A stretch of 64,000 bases of DNA from Plecoglossus altivelis (taxonomy: Eukaryota; Chordata; Actinopteri; Osmeriformes; Plecoglossidae), in contig BROE01000012.1 of NCBI GenBank assembly GCA_036571765.1, forward strand, positions 17,162,232 to 17,226,231. The letters are read 5' to 3'. Positions within the stretch are counted from its first letter, which is position 1; every line of letters begins with the position of its first letter. This document shows positions 11,815 to 24,800 of the stretch, piece after piece. The notes under the pieces were generated by a model, which searched no databases, was not told where the DNA came from, and saw only the letters and a program-made list of their open reading frames with translations. The position numbers and the translations under genes are program-made.

Positions 11815-12185
11815 GTAGCAGTCTCTTGGCTTTGCTTAACCACTCATGCGTGAAAAACCCCCCACAGGAAGCTAACCTCCGCTACAAGTTTGTGTCTGGT
11901 GGCTGCTGTCTAACCATTTCTCATTAAAAACATGATATTGAACATTTCAGCTGTGGTCACTGGTGTCAGTGCTTCCTGAAGAAGAAGTTAGGCACCTTTT
12001 CAACACTGCTTTCTGTTTCACCCACCGACTAGCTAAACACAGCCCTGTTTCAAATGCTTTGGAGTGGATTGGCGATAAATCAGGCAGGCAGGCCAGTTCG
12101 GAAGCGCTTAAAAAGGGATTACAGGCTTGAAACAGTCGTCACAACACGCTCCGCTTACTACACACAGACCTTGAAAAGCCCCACC
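10573..12185. repeat. ~805-bp tandem duplication upstream of herc3
   Basis: 10573-11377 and 11378-12185 are two tandem copies in direct orientation. Both contain GTGCTTTTGGGGGTTAACGG, a GCTAGCTAGC run, a CA/CTCAGACACA microsatellite, and a stretch ending CTTGAAAAGCCCC. They differ mainly by small indels and microsatellite length. This may be a real promoter-proximal duplication or an assembly artefact. Confidence 0.9.
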
Positions 12186-12771
12186 GACTCCCTTTTTCCC
12201 CCCCCTCTCCCCCCCCATCTCTCCCCCCCCCTCTGCTCCCCCCTCTCCCCTCTCTCCCTTAACTGCTCCTCTCTTCCCCCTCGGTCCCTCTCTATCTGCC
12301 CCGCTCCCGGTCTGCCCCCTTGCCTCCCCCTCTCCCCTAATCTCCCCTCTCTTCCCCTCCCTCTCTCCTCCCTCCTCGTCGGCTCCTCTCCCCCCATCTC
12401 CTCTCTCCCCTTTCCTCTCCCCTCCCTCTCCCCTCCCTCTCCCCTCCCTCTCTCTCCCCTCTCTCCCCTCCCTCTCCCGTCTTTTAAACGCGATTCAACA
12501 ACCTGACCACAGACCACCCACTTCATGGCTGCCTGCCTTCCGTTCAAATACTGATTTCTCTCATTTGTTTTGCTTTCTTCCTCACCCTCCTGTCTCTCTC
12601 CTGTCTCTCTCCTGTCTCTCCCTCCTGTCTCTCCCTCCTGTCCCTCTCTCCTGTCCCTCTCTCCTGTCCCTCTCTCCTGTCCCTCTCTCCTGTCTCTGTC
12701 TCCTGTCTCTGTCTCCTGTCTCTCCCTCCCGTCTCTCTCTCCCATCTCTCTCTCCTGTCTCTCTCCTCCAG
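12186..12771. repeat. Pyrimidine-rich tract upstream of herc3 exon 1
   Basis: Two long CT-rich arrays (about 12190-12480 and 12590-12770, the latter of CTGTCTCTCTC type) end at the acceptor CTCCTCCAG preceding the first coding exon of herc3. Long open frames in either direction are low complexity. Confidence 0.85.
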
Positions 12772-12898
12772 GATCCTAGGCAGTACTGACAGGAGGAGAC
12801 AGGACATTCCTGCTCTTCCCTGAGCCTCTCCCCCCTCCTCTCTCTCCATCTCTCCCCCCTCCTCTCCCCCTCCTCTCCCCCTCCTCTCCCCCTACACC

Positions 12899-15800
12899 AT
12901 GCTGTGTTGGGGCAGCAGCATCGATGGCCAGCTGGGCGTGGGGGCGTGTGAGGTGTTGGAGCCCCGGGGCGTGCCCGCGCTCAGCGGCCTCAGCCTCTGC
13001 CAGGTGGCGTGTGGGGGGCAGCACTCTCTGTTCCTGCAGGGCGATGGCAGCGTGTACTCCTGCGGGTCCAACAGCAGTGGGCAGCTGGGCCACGACAAGG
13101 CTGGGGACTCGCCAGGTGAGCGGCCAATCACAGAAGGAAGGCTGGCGCCAGGGAGCCCTGCTGGAACGGGTTTCTAAACACTCGATCGAGTTCGGTTTAG
13201 CTGAACAGGGATTCCCAACGAATGTGACAATGTCAATTTGTAGAATGTTGTTGTGATATTCAATCTTCTTAGAACACTCTAGAACACAAACAGAACACAG
13301 CATCAACTAATAGAATGACCACGATTGGGTTCTTTAACTGCCCATAAGCAGGCAGGCTGTTGTTAAAGATCCTGCTGGCCTTGTTTTTCATCTCCTACAC
13401 TAATCCTGGAGGTTGTTCCTGCAGATCTTACAAGGTCTATTTCTGGGAGTCGAAGGGACACACGCACACACAGCTGCTAATGAGCTTTCAGTCACTAACA
13501 ACATGCTTCTATCGTGTGGATGGGATGCGTGCGTGTGTGTGAAATACATATTGTATCTCTGTAGTGTGTGTGTGGGTCTGTAGTGTATCTCTGTAGTGAA
13601 TGTGTGTGTCTGTAGTGTATCTCTGTAGTGAATGTGTGGGTCTATAGTGTATCTCTGTAGTGTATGTGTGGCTCTGTAGTGTATCTCTGTAGTGAATATG
13701 TGTGTCTGTAGTGTATCTCTGTAGTGAATGTGTGGCTCTGTAGTGTATCTCTGTAGTGAATATGTGTGTCTGTAGTGTATCTCTGTAGTGAATATGTGTG
13801 TCTGTAGTGTATCTCTATAGTGAATGTGCGGCTCTGTAGTGTATCTCTGTAGTGTATGTATGTGTGTGTTCCTAGAGAGAGGGGAACTGGTCCCCAGACT
13901 TTGGTAAAGCTAAGGGGAGTTCCAAGTGAAGGCGTGTCCATGTGGCACCGTGTGGCACCGTGTGGCACCGTGTGGCACCGTGTGGCACCTGGCCTGGCGC
14001 GCCCCTGAGGAGGCTGAGTTTCAGCAGATTCCCAGTGCGGTTAATGGAGTCACACCCGGACCTCGAAGGGGCGCCCGTGTTACATCTCCTGCCAGGGTGA
14101 GACGAGGTGGATGGGTAAGGACAGGTGGAGGGTTGAGCGAGAGATGGAGGGTCGAGGAGAGCATGGCAGCGGGTGAGACAGCTGGAGGAGTGAAAGAGAG
14201 GATGATACGGTGAGAGCGATGGAGGGTCAGGAAGGTGAGGGGTGAGGAAGAGATGGAGGGGGTGAGGGAGAGATGGAGGGTGAGCAGAACTGGAGGGAGG
14301 AAGGTGGAGGGTTAGAAGGGAGGAGTGAGAGAGATGGCAAGGGTGACGAGTGTCGAGGACAGGTGGAGGTCTGACGCGCAAGACGTGGAGGGATGAGACA
14401 GGTTGGAGGCGTGAGAGAGGTGGAGGGGTGAGAGAAGTAGACGAGGACAGGCTCGGCAGGGGAGCAGACGTGAGTGGAGAGAGATCGGAGGGGTGAGAGA
14501 GAGGCAGGGTGAGACCAGCTGGAGGAGTGAAGAGAGACTGCAACGGGTTGAGCGAGAGATGGAGGGGTGATGGGTGATGGAGGGGTGATGGGTGATGGAG
14601 GGGTGATGGAGGAGAGGTGGCAGGGGTGAGAGAGCATGGCAGGGTAAGGAGAGCATGAGGCGGTGAGCGCACGAGATGAAGGGTAAGCGAGAGCAAACGG
14701 CCATCGCTAAAGGTAGCGACTGCCATTTGCGGTTGTGAAGTAAACATCGCTTTATCGTCTTGATACTCAGACTGCTTAAGAAGCTGTGTGGGCATCATAT
14801 CTCTCAGGTCATCTGTGGAAACCAGCACTGCATAGCCCTGTCCACAGGTAAGGACACACACCTACCTACCTACCTGTCTCTGTCTCTGTCTATCTCAGTG
14901 TCTTTCTCTCTCTGTCTCTGTCTCTGTCTCTCATCTCAATCGCTCTCGCTCTACCCCTCCAGACTTCCTGTGTTGCATTTTGTTGCCGGTTGCGATTTGT
15001 GTGCCTGTGTGTGCCTCTCCAGACTGCCAGCTGTTCACCTGGGGGGATAACAGCCATGGACAGCTGGGTCTGGGCAGGGGGGCTCCCAGCTGCCAGACCC
15101 CCCAGCCCCTCACCTCCCTGTGTGGGATCCCCCTGGCCCAGATCAGCGCTGGGGGGCAGCACAGCCTGGCTCTGTCCCTGTCTGGGGCTGTGTTCGCCTG
15201 GGGCAGCAACCAGGCCGGCCAGCTTGGCCTCAGCGACCAGCAGGGTAACAACAACCACAAGAAGAAGATTCCTAATCAGAACAATAAGAACTGGAACCAT
15301 AGCAATGACAATGCCTGTAACCATAGCAACGACAATGCCTGTAACCATAGCAACGACAATGCCTGTAACCATAGCAACGTCAATGCCTGTAACCATAGCA
15401 ACGACAATGCCTCCTGTAACCATAGCAATGACAATGCCTGTAACCATAGCAATGACAATGCTGTGTGCATGTGACTGCAGACCGTGCTGTACCGTGCCAC
15501 GTCAAGTTTCTCCGCTCTCAGAAGGTCGTCTACATCAGCTGTGGAGAGGAACACACAGCTGCACTCACCAAGGTAACACACTCACACAGACACACTCACA
15601 CACACACACACTCACACAAAGGTAACACACACTCACACAAAGGTAACACACACTCACGCAGACACCAAGGTAACACACACACACCAAGGTAACACACACT
15701 CACACCAAGGTAACACACACACACACACACACAGACACCAAGGTAACACACACTGTCACACTGTTGTCAATTTATCACCTGAAGACAGATCTCTATCTCC

Positions 15801-18800
15801 CCCCTCCACCCTCCTCTCTCTCCACCCCCTACCTCCCTCCTCCCTTCCTCCCCCCTCCCTCCAGGACGGGGGGATGTTTACCTTTGGGGATGGCTCTAGT
15901 GGTCAGCTGGGTCATGACTCCACCCACAGTGAGCCGCTTCCCCGCCGCGTCCTGGAGTTGATGGGGAGCGAGGTGTCTCAGATCTCCTGTGGCAGGTACA
16001 CGCACACACGCACACACAGCACACACACACACCACACACACGCACACACACACACACATACACACACACACACCACACACACACACCACACGCAGACGCA
16101 CACGCACACGCAGACGCACACGCACACGCACACAACACACACATACCATGCACACACACCCACACACACATGCAAACACAACACACACACTCACACACAC
16201 GCACACTTTAATTATTAATGAAATAAAATTAATTATTTCTCCCTGCCTCCCTCCCTCCCTCCCCTCAGGCATCACACCCTGGCGTTTGTACCTTCCTCTG
16301 GGGTGGTTTACGCGTTTGGCTGCAACTCTCAGGGCCAGCTGGGTATAGGCACCAGAGACCACGCCAGGAGCCCACTTCCTGTCAACAACACCAAGACCTT
16401 CCGGACAGGAAGTCCTCATGTGTCAGGTAACGCAGCGACGTGTTGCATCCTGAAGATCTGAACATGCTTTCTTACCAAGGAGGTTTACACATGTCAGCAG
16501 TATTCTTCGTACCATTAGTAAATGCTACCAAGAATAGTGATGTACTAGGCTTAATTTGGCTTATAGTGAGAAACTTGCCCTCTAGAGAGTTGATGTGTGA
16601 GTGAAGTCTGTCTGCTCGTCTCTGTGTTAGCTCTGCGACTTGCTCGCGCCCCAGTCCAGGGCCTGTACCCCCTATGGCCCGAAGTTACTGGCTTAGGCTC
16701 CAGTCATCCGTGACCCTAAATGGAACACGGCCACTGCAACCCGCCGGGCTATTAGCAGTAGCACACTGGCAGGAAACAGAAGCTGAGCTGCAAGCCATCC
16801 TCCTCNNNNNNNNNNNNNNNNNNNNNNNNNNNNNNNNNNNNNNNNNNNNNNNNNNNNNNNNNNNNNNNNNNNNNNNNNNNNNNNNNNNNNNNNNNNNNNN
16901 NNNNNNNNNNNNNNNNNNNNNNNNNNNNNNNNNNNNNNNNNNNNNNNNNNNNNNNNNNNNNNNNNNNNNNNNNNNNNNNNNNNNNNNNNNNNNNNNNNNN
17001 NNNNNNNNNNNNNNNNNNNNNNNNNNNNNNNNNNNNNNNNNNNNNNNNNNNNNNNNNNNNNNNNNNNNNNNNNNNNNNNNNNNNNNNNNNNNNNNNNNNN
17101 NNNNNNNNNNNNNNNNNNNNNNNNNNNNNNNNNNNNNNNNNNNNNNNNNNNNNNNNNNNNNNNNNNNNNNNNNNNNNNNNNNNNNNNNNNNNNNNNNNNN
17201 NNNNNNNNNNNNNNNNNNNNNNNNNNNNNNNNNNNNNNNNNNNNNNNNNNNNNNNNNNNNGAGAGATCAGATCTCCTGTGGCAGGTACACGCACACAGGC
17301 AGACGGGACGCACACACACACACAGCAACACGCACACCACACACACGCCCACGCTCACCAACACACACACACATACACACACACACACACACAACACACA
17401 CACACACCACACACACACACCAACGCGACGCACACGCACACGGCAGAGCACACGCACACGCACAAACACACACATACCATGCCACCACCACACACGCACC
17501 TGCAAACCAACACACACACTCACACACACGCACACTTTAATTATTAATGAAATAAAATTAATTATTTCTCCCTGCCTCTCCTCCTCCCTCAGCATCACAC
17601 CCTGGCGTTTGTACCTTCCTCTGGGGTGGTTTACGCATTTGGCTGCAACTCTCAGGGCCAGCTGGGTATAGGCACCAGAGACCACGCCAGGAGCCCACTT
17701 CCTGTCAACAACACCAAGACCTTCCGGACAGGAAGTCCTCATGTGTCAGGTAACGCAGCGACGTGTTGCATCCTGAAGATCTGAACATGCTTTCTTACCA
17801 AGGAGGTTTACACATGTCAGCAGTATTCTTTGGTACATTAGTAAATGTACCAAAGAATAGGTGATTGTGATAGGTTAATTGGTATATTGAGAAATTGCCC
17901 TTAGAGAGTGGATGTGTGAGTGCACATGGTTGTCCCTGTGTCTAGTGTTAGCTCTGCGACTTGCTGGCCCCAGCCCAGGGTGTACCCCGCCTATGGCCTG
18001 AAGTTGTTGGGTTAGGCTCCAGTCATCCGTGACCCCTAAATGGGAACAAGCGGCACTGCAATCCCTGCCGGGGATTAGCAGTAGACACTGGATGGATGGA
18101 TGTTAGTAAGAGCTGAGCTGAGCTGCAGCCCTGCAGCTCTGCAGCCCTGCAGCCCTGCAGCTCTGCAGAGGCCTTGCTGACTAGCCTGAGTCAGTTACAG
18201 TTCTTTTGTTCCTCTTCTAGATCTGCGTCCGTTTGCTGTCACCAGGATCCACAGCGGAGGAGACCACAACTTCCTGCTCTTCTCTGACGAGGAGGTACAC
18301 TTCCAGAATGTTCTCCTATTACAGGGGTCTCCAATGCTGGTCCTCGAGGGCCGCTGTCCTCAAGGTTTTCGATGTTTCCCTGCTCCAGAACACCTGATTC
18401 TAATGAATGAGCCATTACCAAGCTCTGTGGAAGCTTCATAATGAACCTTTATTAGAGTCAGGTGTGCTGGAGCAGGGAAATATCTAAAACCTTCAGGACA
18501 GCAGCCCTCGAGGACCAGGATTGGAGACCCCTGTCCTATTAGCTGATGTTGGGCCAGGATGACTGGGTTGTCAAGGCTGTCACTCTGAGCTGTTGTTATT
18601 GTTGTCCACCACTAGATGGCGGTGGTGTGTTATTTGAGTAGTTTCCGGTGTGCTGGTTTACAGCTCAGAGCTGCAGGAGTTTTACCTCCTGACTGTCACG
18701 TGTCTTAGATACACAGAGATGCAGAACTCCCGGCAGCAAAGTGTAATCTCACTCAGAGATCAGAAACAAGTTAGTCTAAATCAACAAATCATGCTTTTTG

Positions 18801-21800
18801 TCAAAAGCTTTCTTTATGCTGTAGACAACGCCTCACAGGGTCATTCAACTGTCCCAGATCTCCAAGCTTATGCTCCCTTCTGCTCCCCCTCTCCTCTGCT
18901 CCCTCTCCCCTCTCCTCTGCTCCCCCTCCTCCTGTCTGCTCCTCCCCCTCTCCTCTGCTCCCCCTCTCCTCTGCTCCCCCTCTCCTCTGCTCTCCCTCCT
19001 CTCTGCTCCCACTCTCCTCTCCTCTGCTCCCACTCTCCGCTCCTCTGCTCCTCCTCTCCTCTGCTCCCCCTCCTCCTCTCTGCCCCCCTCCTCCTCTTCT
19101 CCCCCTTACAGCAGGTCTGGATGTGTTGAGGGATTGTCTCTGATTTAGATCTGACAGGATTTCCTGCAGGCAAGGCAGGAATGCATCTCCACTGCACAAG
19201 GCTGCCATCAGTCCTTGAAGTTTTAGTTTGATCTGCAACACTGCTCAACTGAGCAGGCTGGAAGAACCACTAATCCGAACCACCATGGTTCTGTATGTGG
19301 GCGACCGGGGTTCGTGGTTGCTACATTATCTCTGCCCCTCTCTCTCTCCTCCTCAACAGAGCTCCTCCTCTCATTCAGAGGACTTCAGAGTGTTTAACAG
19401 CAGTAAAAGCATCTCCCTGATCAATGACGAGAACTTGAATCTGTGGATGAGGAAGCTGCAGGACTGTACAGACACTAGTAACACCAAGTAAGCCACACAC
19501 ACGGTGACTCTGCATCTGTTTTAAACAGGGGTGCAATATGGTGGACCACACCATCTTCAAATATGATGGCATGTGAGATATGTGGCTTTGGAAAGACCAC
19601 ATTTGTTAAGTTTTCTCATCTCTGTTGCAGTGACATCATCCACCACTTGTCCTCAGCCGCATGTTGGAACGCTAGCTTCCTGGACCAGAGGTGACCTTCA
19701 GACTCACTGTCTCTCTTTCAGTCACCCATCACAGCACAGGTTTAGCTGTGTCATAACAGCACAGGTTTAGCTGTGTCATCACAGCACAGGTTTAGCTGTG
19801 TTACAGAGATCACAGCACAGGTTTAGCTGTGTTACACTGATCACAGCACAGGTTTAGCTGTGTTACAGAGATCACAGCACAGGTTTAGCTGTGTTACAGA
19901 GATCACAGCACAGGTTTAGCTGTGTTACAGAGATCACAGCACAGGTTTAGCTGTGTCATAACAGCACAGGTTTAGCTGTGTCATCACAGCACAGGTTTAG
20001 CTGTGTCATAACAGCACAGGTTTAGCTGTGTCACAGTCACGGTTGTGCTGTGTATACCAGACAGGTTTAGCTGTGTTCATACAGCACAGACGGATTAGCT
20101 GTGTCATCACAGCACAGGTTTAGCTGTGTCATCACAGCACAGGTTTAGCTGTGTTACAGAGATCACAGCACAGGTTTAGCTGTGTTACAGAGATCACAGC
20201 ACAGGTTTAGCTGTGTTACAGAGATCATAGCACAGGTTTAGCTGTGTTACAGAGATCATAGCACAGGTTTAGCTGTGTTACAGAGATCATAGCACAGGTT
20301 TAGCTGTGTTACAGGGATCACAGCACAGGTTTAGCTATGTTACAGAGATCATAGCACAGGTCTAGCTGTGTTACACTGATCACAGCACAGGTTTAGCTGT
20401 GTCATCACAGCACAGGTTTAGCTGTGTCATAACAGCACAGGTTTAGCTGTGTTACACTGATCACAGCACAGGTTTAGCTGTGTCATCACAGCACAGGTTT
20501 AGCTGTGTTACAGTGATCACAGCACAGGTTTAGCTGTTTTACAGAGATCACAGCACAGGTTTAGCTGTGTTACACTGATCACAGCACAGGTTTAGCTGTG
20601 TTACAGGGATCACAGCACAGGTTTAGCTGTGTTACAGAGATCACAGCACAGGTTTAGCTGTGTTACACTGATCACAGCACAGGTTTAGCTGTGTCATCAC
20701 AGCACAGGTTTAGCTGTGTCATCACAGCACAGGTTTAGCTGTGTTACAGAGATCACAGCACAGGTTTAGCTGTCATCACAGCACAGGTTTAGCTGTGTTA
20801 CAGAGATCATAGCACAGGTCTAGCTGTGTTACAGAGATCACAGCACAGGTTTAGCTGTGTTACAGAGATCATAGCACAGGTCTAGCTGTGTTACAGAGAT
20901 CACAGCACAGGTTTAGCTATGTTACAGAGATCATAGCACAGGTTTAGCTGTGTTACAGAGATCACAGCACAGGTTTAGCTGTGTCACAGTCATCCTTCAG
21001 AGCTTTCTCAGCAGTGCGTGTCCTCTAGCGTGTGTGTGCTGGAGGGTGTGTCAGTTCAAACTATGACTTATTCAAGTCATGAATACACTCGACTATTAAT
21101 CTACCCTTGTGAGCTGTGTGCAAGCTACCGTAAAGTGAAATAGGCTCGACACCTAGGAATGTGCTGGTACTGTCCTTTTCAGGTACCAGCTATGCGCATA
21201 GTCAGTCCTGTCCCTTAGGATTCAGCAATAGCACATAGTCTTATGGACCTGGTATCAATCACGTAGTGGTCTTGCTGTCACTATGGTTACACAGTGTTCA
21301 TTGGTGGGATGTGTAATTGATTAGCCTGAACAAGCTGTTTGAATCACATCCAGTTTTTTCGGCGGTCCTGGTGGAGGTATTTGGAAGGGTAACAATTATG
21401 AGGGTTGATTTAAACTGAAGCCGGTATAAATGTGAGGTCTTGCTCTGTTATATGACTAAACATTAGGTTTTAAAGAGTAAAACCTGCAAAAAGAATAAAG
21501 GGTAATCCCAGTTGTGTGGGGGGGGGGGGGTGTGTTTGTTGACTGGAGGAACGGAATAAGGTTCGGCGTCCATTCGTCGCGTCATGACCAACCCTCCATC
21601 CTTTTTCCTCCTCCTGCTCCCTCCTTCGTCCTCCAAGTTCCCTGCTCCTCTCTCTGCTACCTCCCTCCTCCTGCCTCCCCTCCTCCAATTCCCTCTCCTC
21701 CTCTGCTCCCTTCTTCCTCCTCCTTTCCTCATCCTGGCTCCCTCTTCCTTCATCAGTCCTCTTCTTCCTCTCCTCCTCCTCCTCCTGTTCCCTCCTCCTC

Positions 21801-24800
21801 CTGCTCCCTTCTCCAATTCCCTCCTCCTCCTCCAGTGTCCCGTATCCGTCGCCAGTTCCCTCCTCCTATTTCCTCCACCTTCCTCCTGTTCCTCCAACGC
21901 TTTCCCCCCGTTCCATCCTCCTGCTCCTCTCTCTCCCCCTGCTCCTCCTCCTGCTTGCTCCTCCTCCATCCAGTTCCCTCCTCCTTCCTGCTCCTCCTCC
22001 TCCTCCTCCCCCCCCCTGTCCCCCCACCCCTGTCCCCTACCTCCCCCCCTGCTCCTCCTCCTGCCATGTTTCCCTCCTCTTTCCCACCTGCATCCGTTGC
22101 GCCTCCTTCCCCTCCAGTTCCCTTCCTCCTCCGCTCCTCATCACACTAGCATCATTTCTTCCACCTCATACACATAGACTCCTTCAGCTCTGCTCGCTCG
22201 TGGCAGAGATAAACCCTCACACTCAGGTAACGTTTGTCACGTGTGTGGTACCACATAAAGTACTTCTGTACTCGTGTCCGTTCTGCAGCCTTGTCACCTG
22301 ATACAGCATCCTGCAGTACAGGTAACTTCTTCAACCACACGATCTTCTCACATCACGTGAAGATACTTCTCTAACATGTCTTACCACTCTCATGTTACGA
22401 CGTCTCTCTACTCCGGGTACCACATCCACATTCATTTAGTACTTCGCTGTCACCTTAGATATCACAATCACATCGAGTTACTTCTGTCAACGAGCACTGT
22501 AGAAACCGACTGTATCAAATCACGCATCGCTTATCTTCTGTACTACTTGTGACGCGGCTCTACGATAAAACATAGTAGTCCTGATTAACATGCGTACCAC
22601 ATCACTCCTGTTCATTACTTCCGTCAACCTTGTTTTCCAGCATCACATGAGTACTTCTGTCACCCCGATATCAATCGTCATTTTTACGAGTCCTTGTGTC
22701 ACGATGGTACCATCTGCACATTCTACGACTCGTCAGCCTGGCGCTATCCTACATCACATTAGTCTACTCTGTTCACCTTAGGGCGTACTCACATCACATC
22801 GTCGTCGTTATACTCAAACCTGGGTGGGTCATCACAGCATTCATATGTTACTTAAGTTTCCTGGTCACATGGACTAATAGTCCCACAATATGAGTACCGG
22901 GTTGAATCACTTCTTTCCACTAGTCGTACAGGAGTCCACTCGCTGCAGTTCATCTCTGGGATATCCGCCAACATCAACGATTTGCTACTTCGCTGTGGTC
23001 ATGGCTGGATTCTTAAACACGCATTCACACCTTAGTCATGTGACACACTCGCTCCTCTCTCACACTTCGTTATTGTCCATCATTCCCAAAGCGGATGGCT
23101 TGGTGACAAGCATGCTGGGCTTGATGACAGGGTCCTTCTTGTCAGTTTAAACTGTGTGTTTATTATTGGATTCTTGCAGATCTCTCACTCTCTCTCTCCG
23201 CCTCTTCAACCGCCTCTGGCGTATCGTGGTCTCTCCGTCCACATCTCATACCTGCTGATGCCTACTCCCTGCTCTGCTCTAAGTGACGACGGACATATTT
23301 TTAAGACTCACCAAGATTCTTGGGGAATCTCGACGTGTGTGACCTCCATAGTCTGTTCTCTCCTCAGCCCTGCTCGTGTCCCTTCTCCTTGCCACCAAAG
23401 ACTCTTAGAACAGGTAACTATGTCACATACAAGCACTAACACTGCCTTATTGGATCCAAGTACATTTGACTGGTATCACTACTTTACTATTTGTTTTCTG
23501 ACAACTGCTCACTTTCACACTTTATATTTTTACACATCTTTATTTTCTCCTGACATTCTCAAGCCAGGCTCGTTTCTCTTAGTTTTAGTCTGTATTTGGC
23601 GGCACGATCAATATCTTTTATTTAATTTCTGGCTACGACGCAGCACAAACGTAAGCTAGTCTAACAAGCTACCGAAGGTATACCAAGGTAGCAGGAAAAC
23701 GCTATGGATGAGACTGATGGAGTTAGCCATGTTGACATGACGTGTTTGGAACTGTTACAACACAGGGGTCACTAGACGGGGGGCAGGGTGTCACACAGGG
23801 GTCACACAGAGGTCACTAGAGGCCCTGGGAGGGGGCACATGACATCAAAAGAAAAGTTGCTTAGCGTGCTGTTAGGGGGGGGGAAGCATGTCCAATAATC
23901 TGTGTGTGTACACCTGTCTGTTGTCTACACCTGTGTGTGGCTGTGGTACACTCTCGTGCCCTGGTGTTACACCTGTAGCTGGCTGTCGTCCCGTGTGTAT
24001 GGAGCGCTGTGTGTGTAGACCCTGCGGTGGTGCTATGTGTTGTGTGTTTTTAGTCGAGTTGATACACCAAACGATCTGCCACCGTAGCTTCACCGCACGG
24101 ACCCCCTTTCCCATGCTCGCTCATTCCTTGGTAACACAGACCTGTGTGGCTCTTTGCCCCGTCTTCGTGAAGTCAATATCTTGGCAATAGGCCCCTGTCG
24201 CTGATAGTGTTACCAGGGCTTGGTGGTCTGCCGCTGCCTCTTGTATTTTGTTCCTCTAACACCTGGGTGTGTGTGTGTCTATGCGACACACCTGCTGGCA
24301 CACAAGCTCAAACACACACTGACATACACAGACGCCAACATACAAGCTCAAACACACTCATGATGGTATGTAGGAAACTGGTGGTGTGTGCTGTCTCTGC
24401 TGTGTGTGCTGTCTCTGCTGTAGATAACTGGTGGTGTGTGCTGTGTCTCTGCTGTAGATAACTGGTGGTGTGTGCTGTCTCTGCTGTGTGTGCTGTCTCT
24501 GCTGTAGATAACTGGTGGTGTGTGCTGTCTCTGCTGTAGATAACTGGTGGTGTGTGCTGTGTGTGCTGTCCTCTGCTGCTAATAAAACTGTGGTGCTGCT
24601 GCTGTCTGCTGTGCTGTCACTGCTCCCCTGACCCTGGTAGCATAACTGGGTGTGTGTGTGCTGTGTCTGCTGTAGATAACTGGTGGTGTCTGCTGTCTCT
24701 GCTGTAGATAACTGGTGGTGTGTAACGGCTGCGTCTGCTGGTGTGCTGTCTCTGACTGTTAAATAACTGTGTGTGTGCTGTGTCTCTGCTGTGCTGTGTC

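Larger units (their letters stand above)
15980..18110. repeat. Duplicated block flanking a gap (herc3 exon 7 twice)
   Basis: 15980-16805 and 17267-18110 share, in order, the end of exon 6 (CAGATCTCCTGTGGCAG), a CA array, exon 7, the following intron and a LINE tail. The second copy of exon 7 (17593-17749) lacks the G after the acceptor and would break the phase. The downstream intron of the first copy is indel-rich. A 455-N gap separates them. A false duplication is more likely than a real exon duplication. Confidence 0.85.

Noticed and set aside
13360..13460. Candidate herc3 exon 2 (CCTGCAG acceptor, VYFWESKG frame)
   Set aside because: No conserved SCGxxHSLAL core upstream, no suitable donor, and the phase does not fit.
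13872..14861. Long minus-strand open frame (329 codons) rich in S, L, P and H
   Set aside because: It is the complement of a GA-rich degenerate minisatellite in a herc3 intron, overlaps a real plus-strand exon at its end, and has no recognisable domain.
19735..20990. CRISPR-like repeats with variable spacers
   Set aside because: The spacers are a handful of recurring short variants (TCATCA, TTACAGAGATCACA), not unique sequences; it is an intronic minisatellite.
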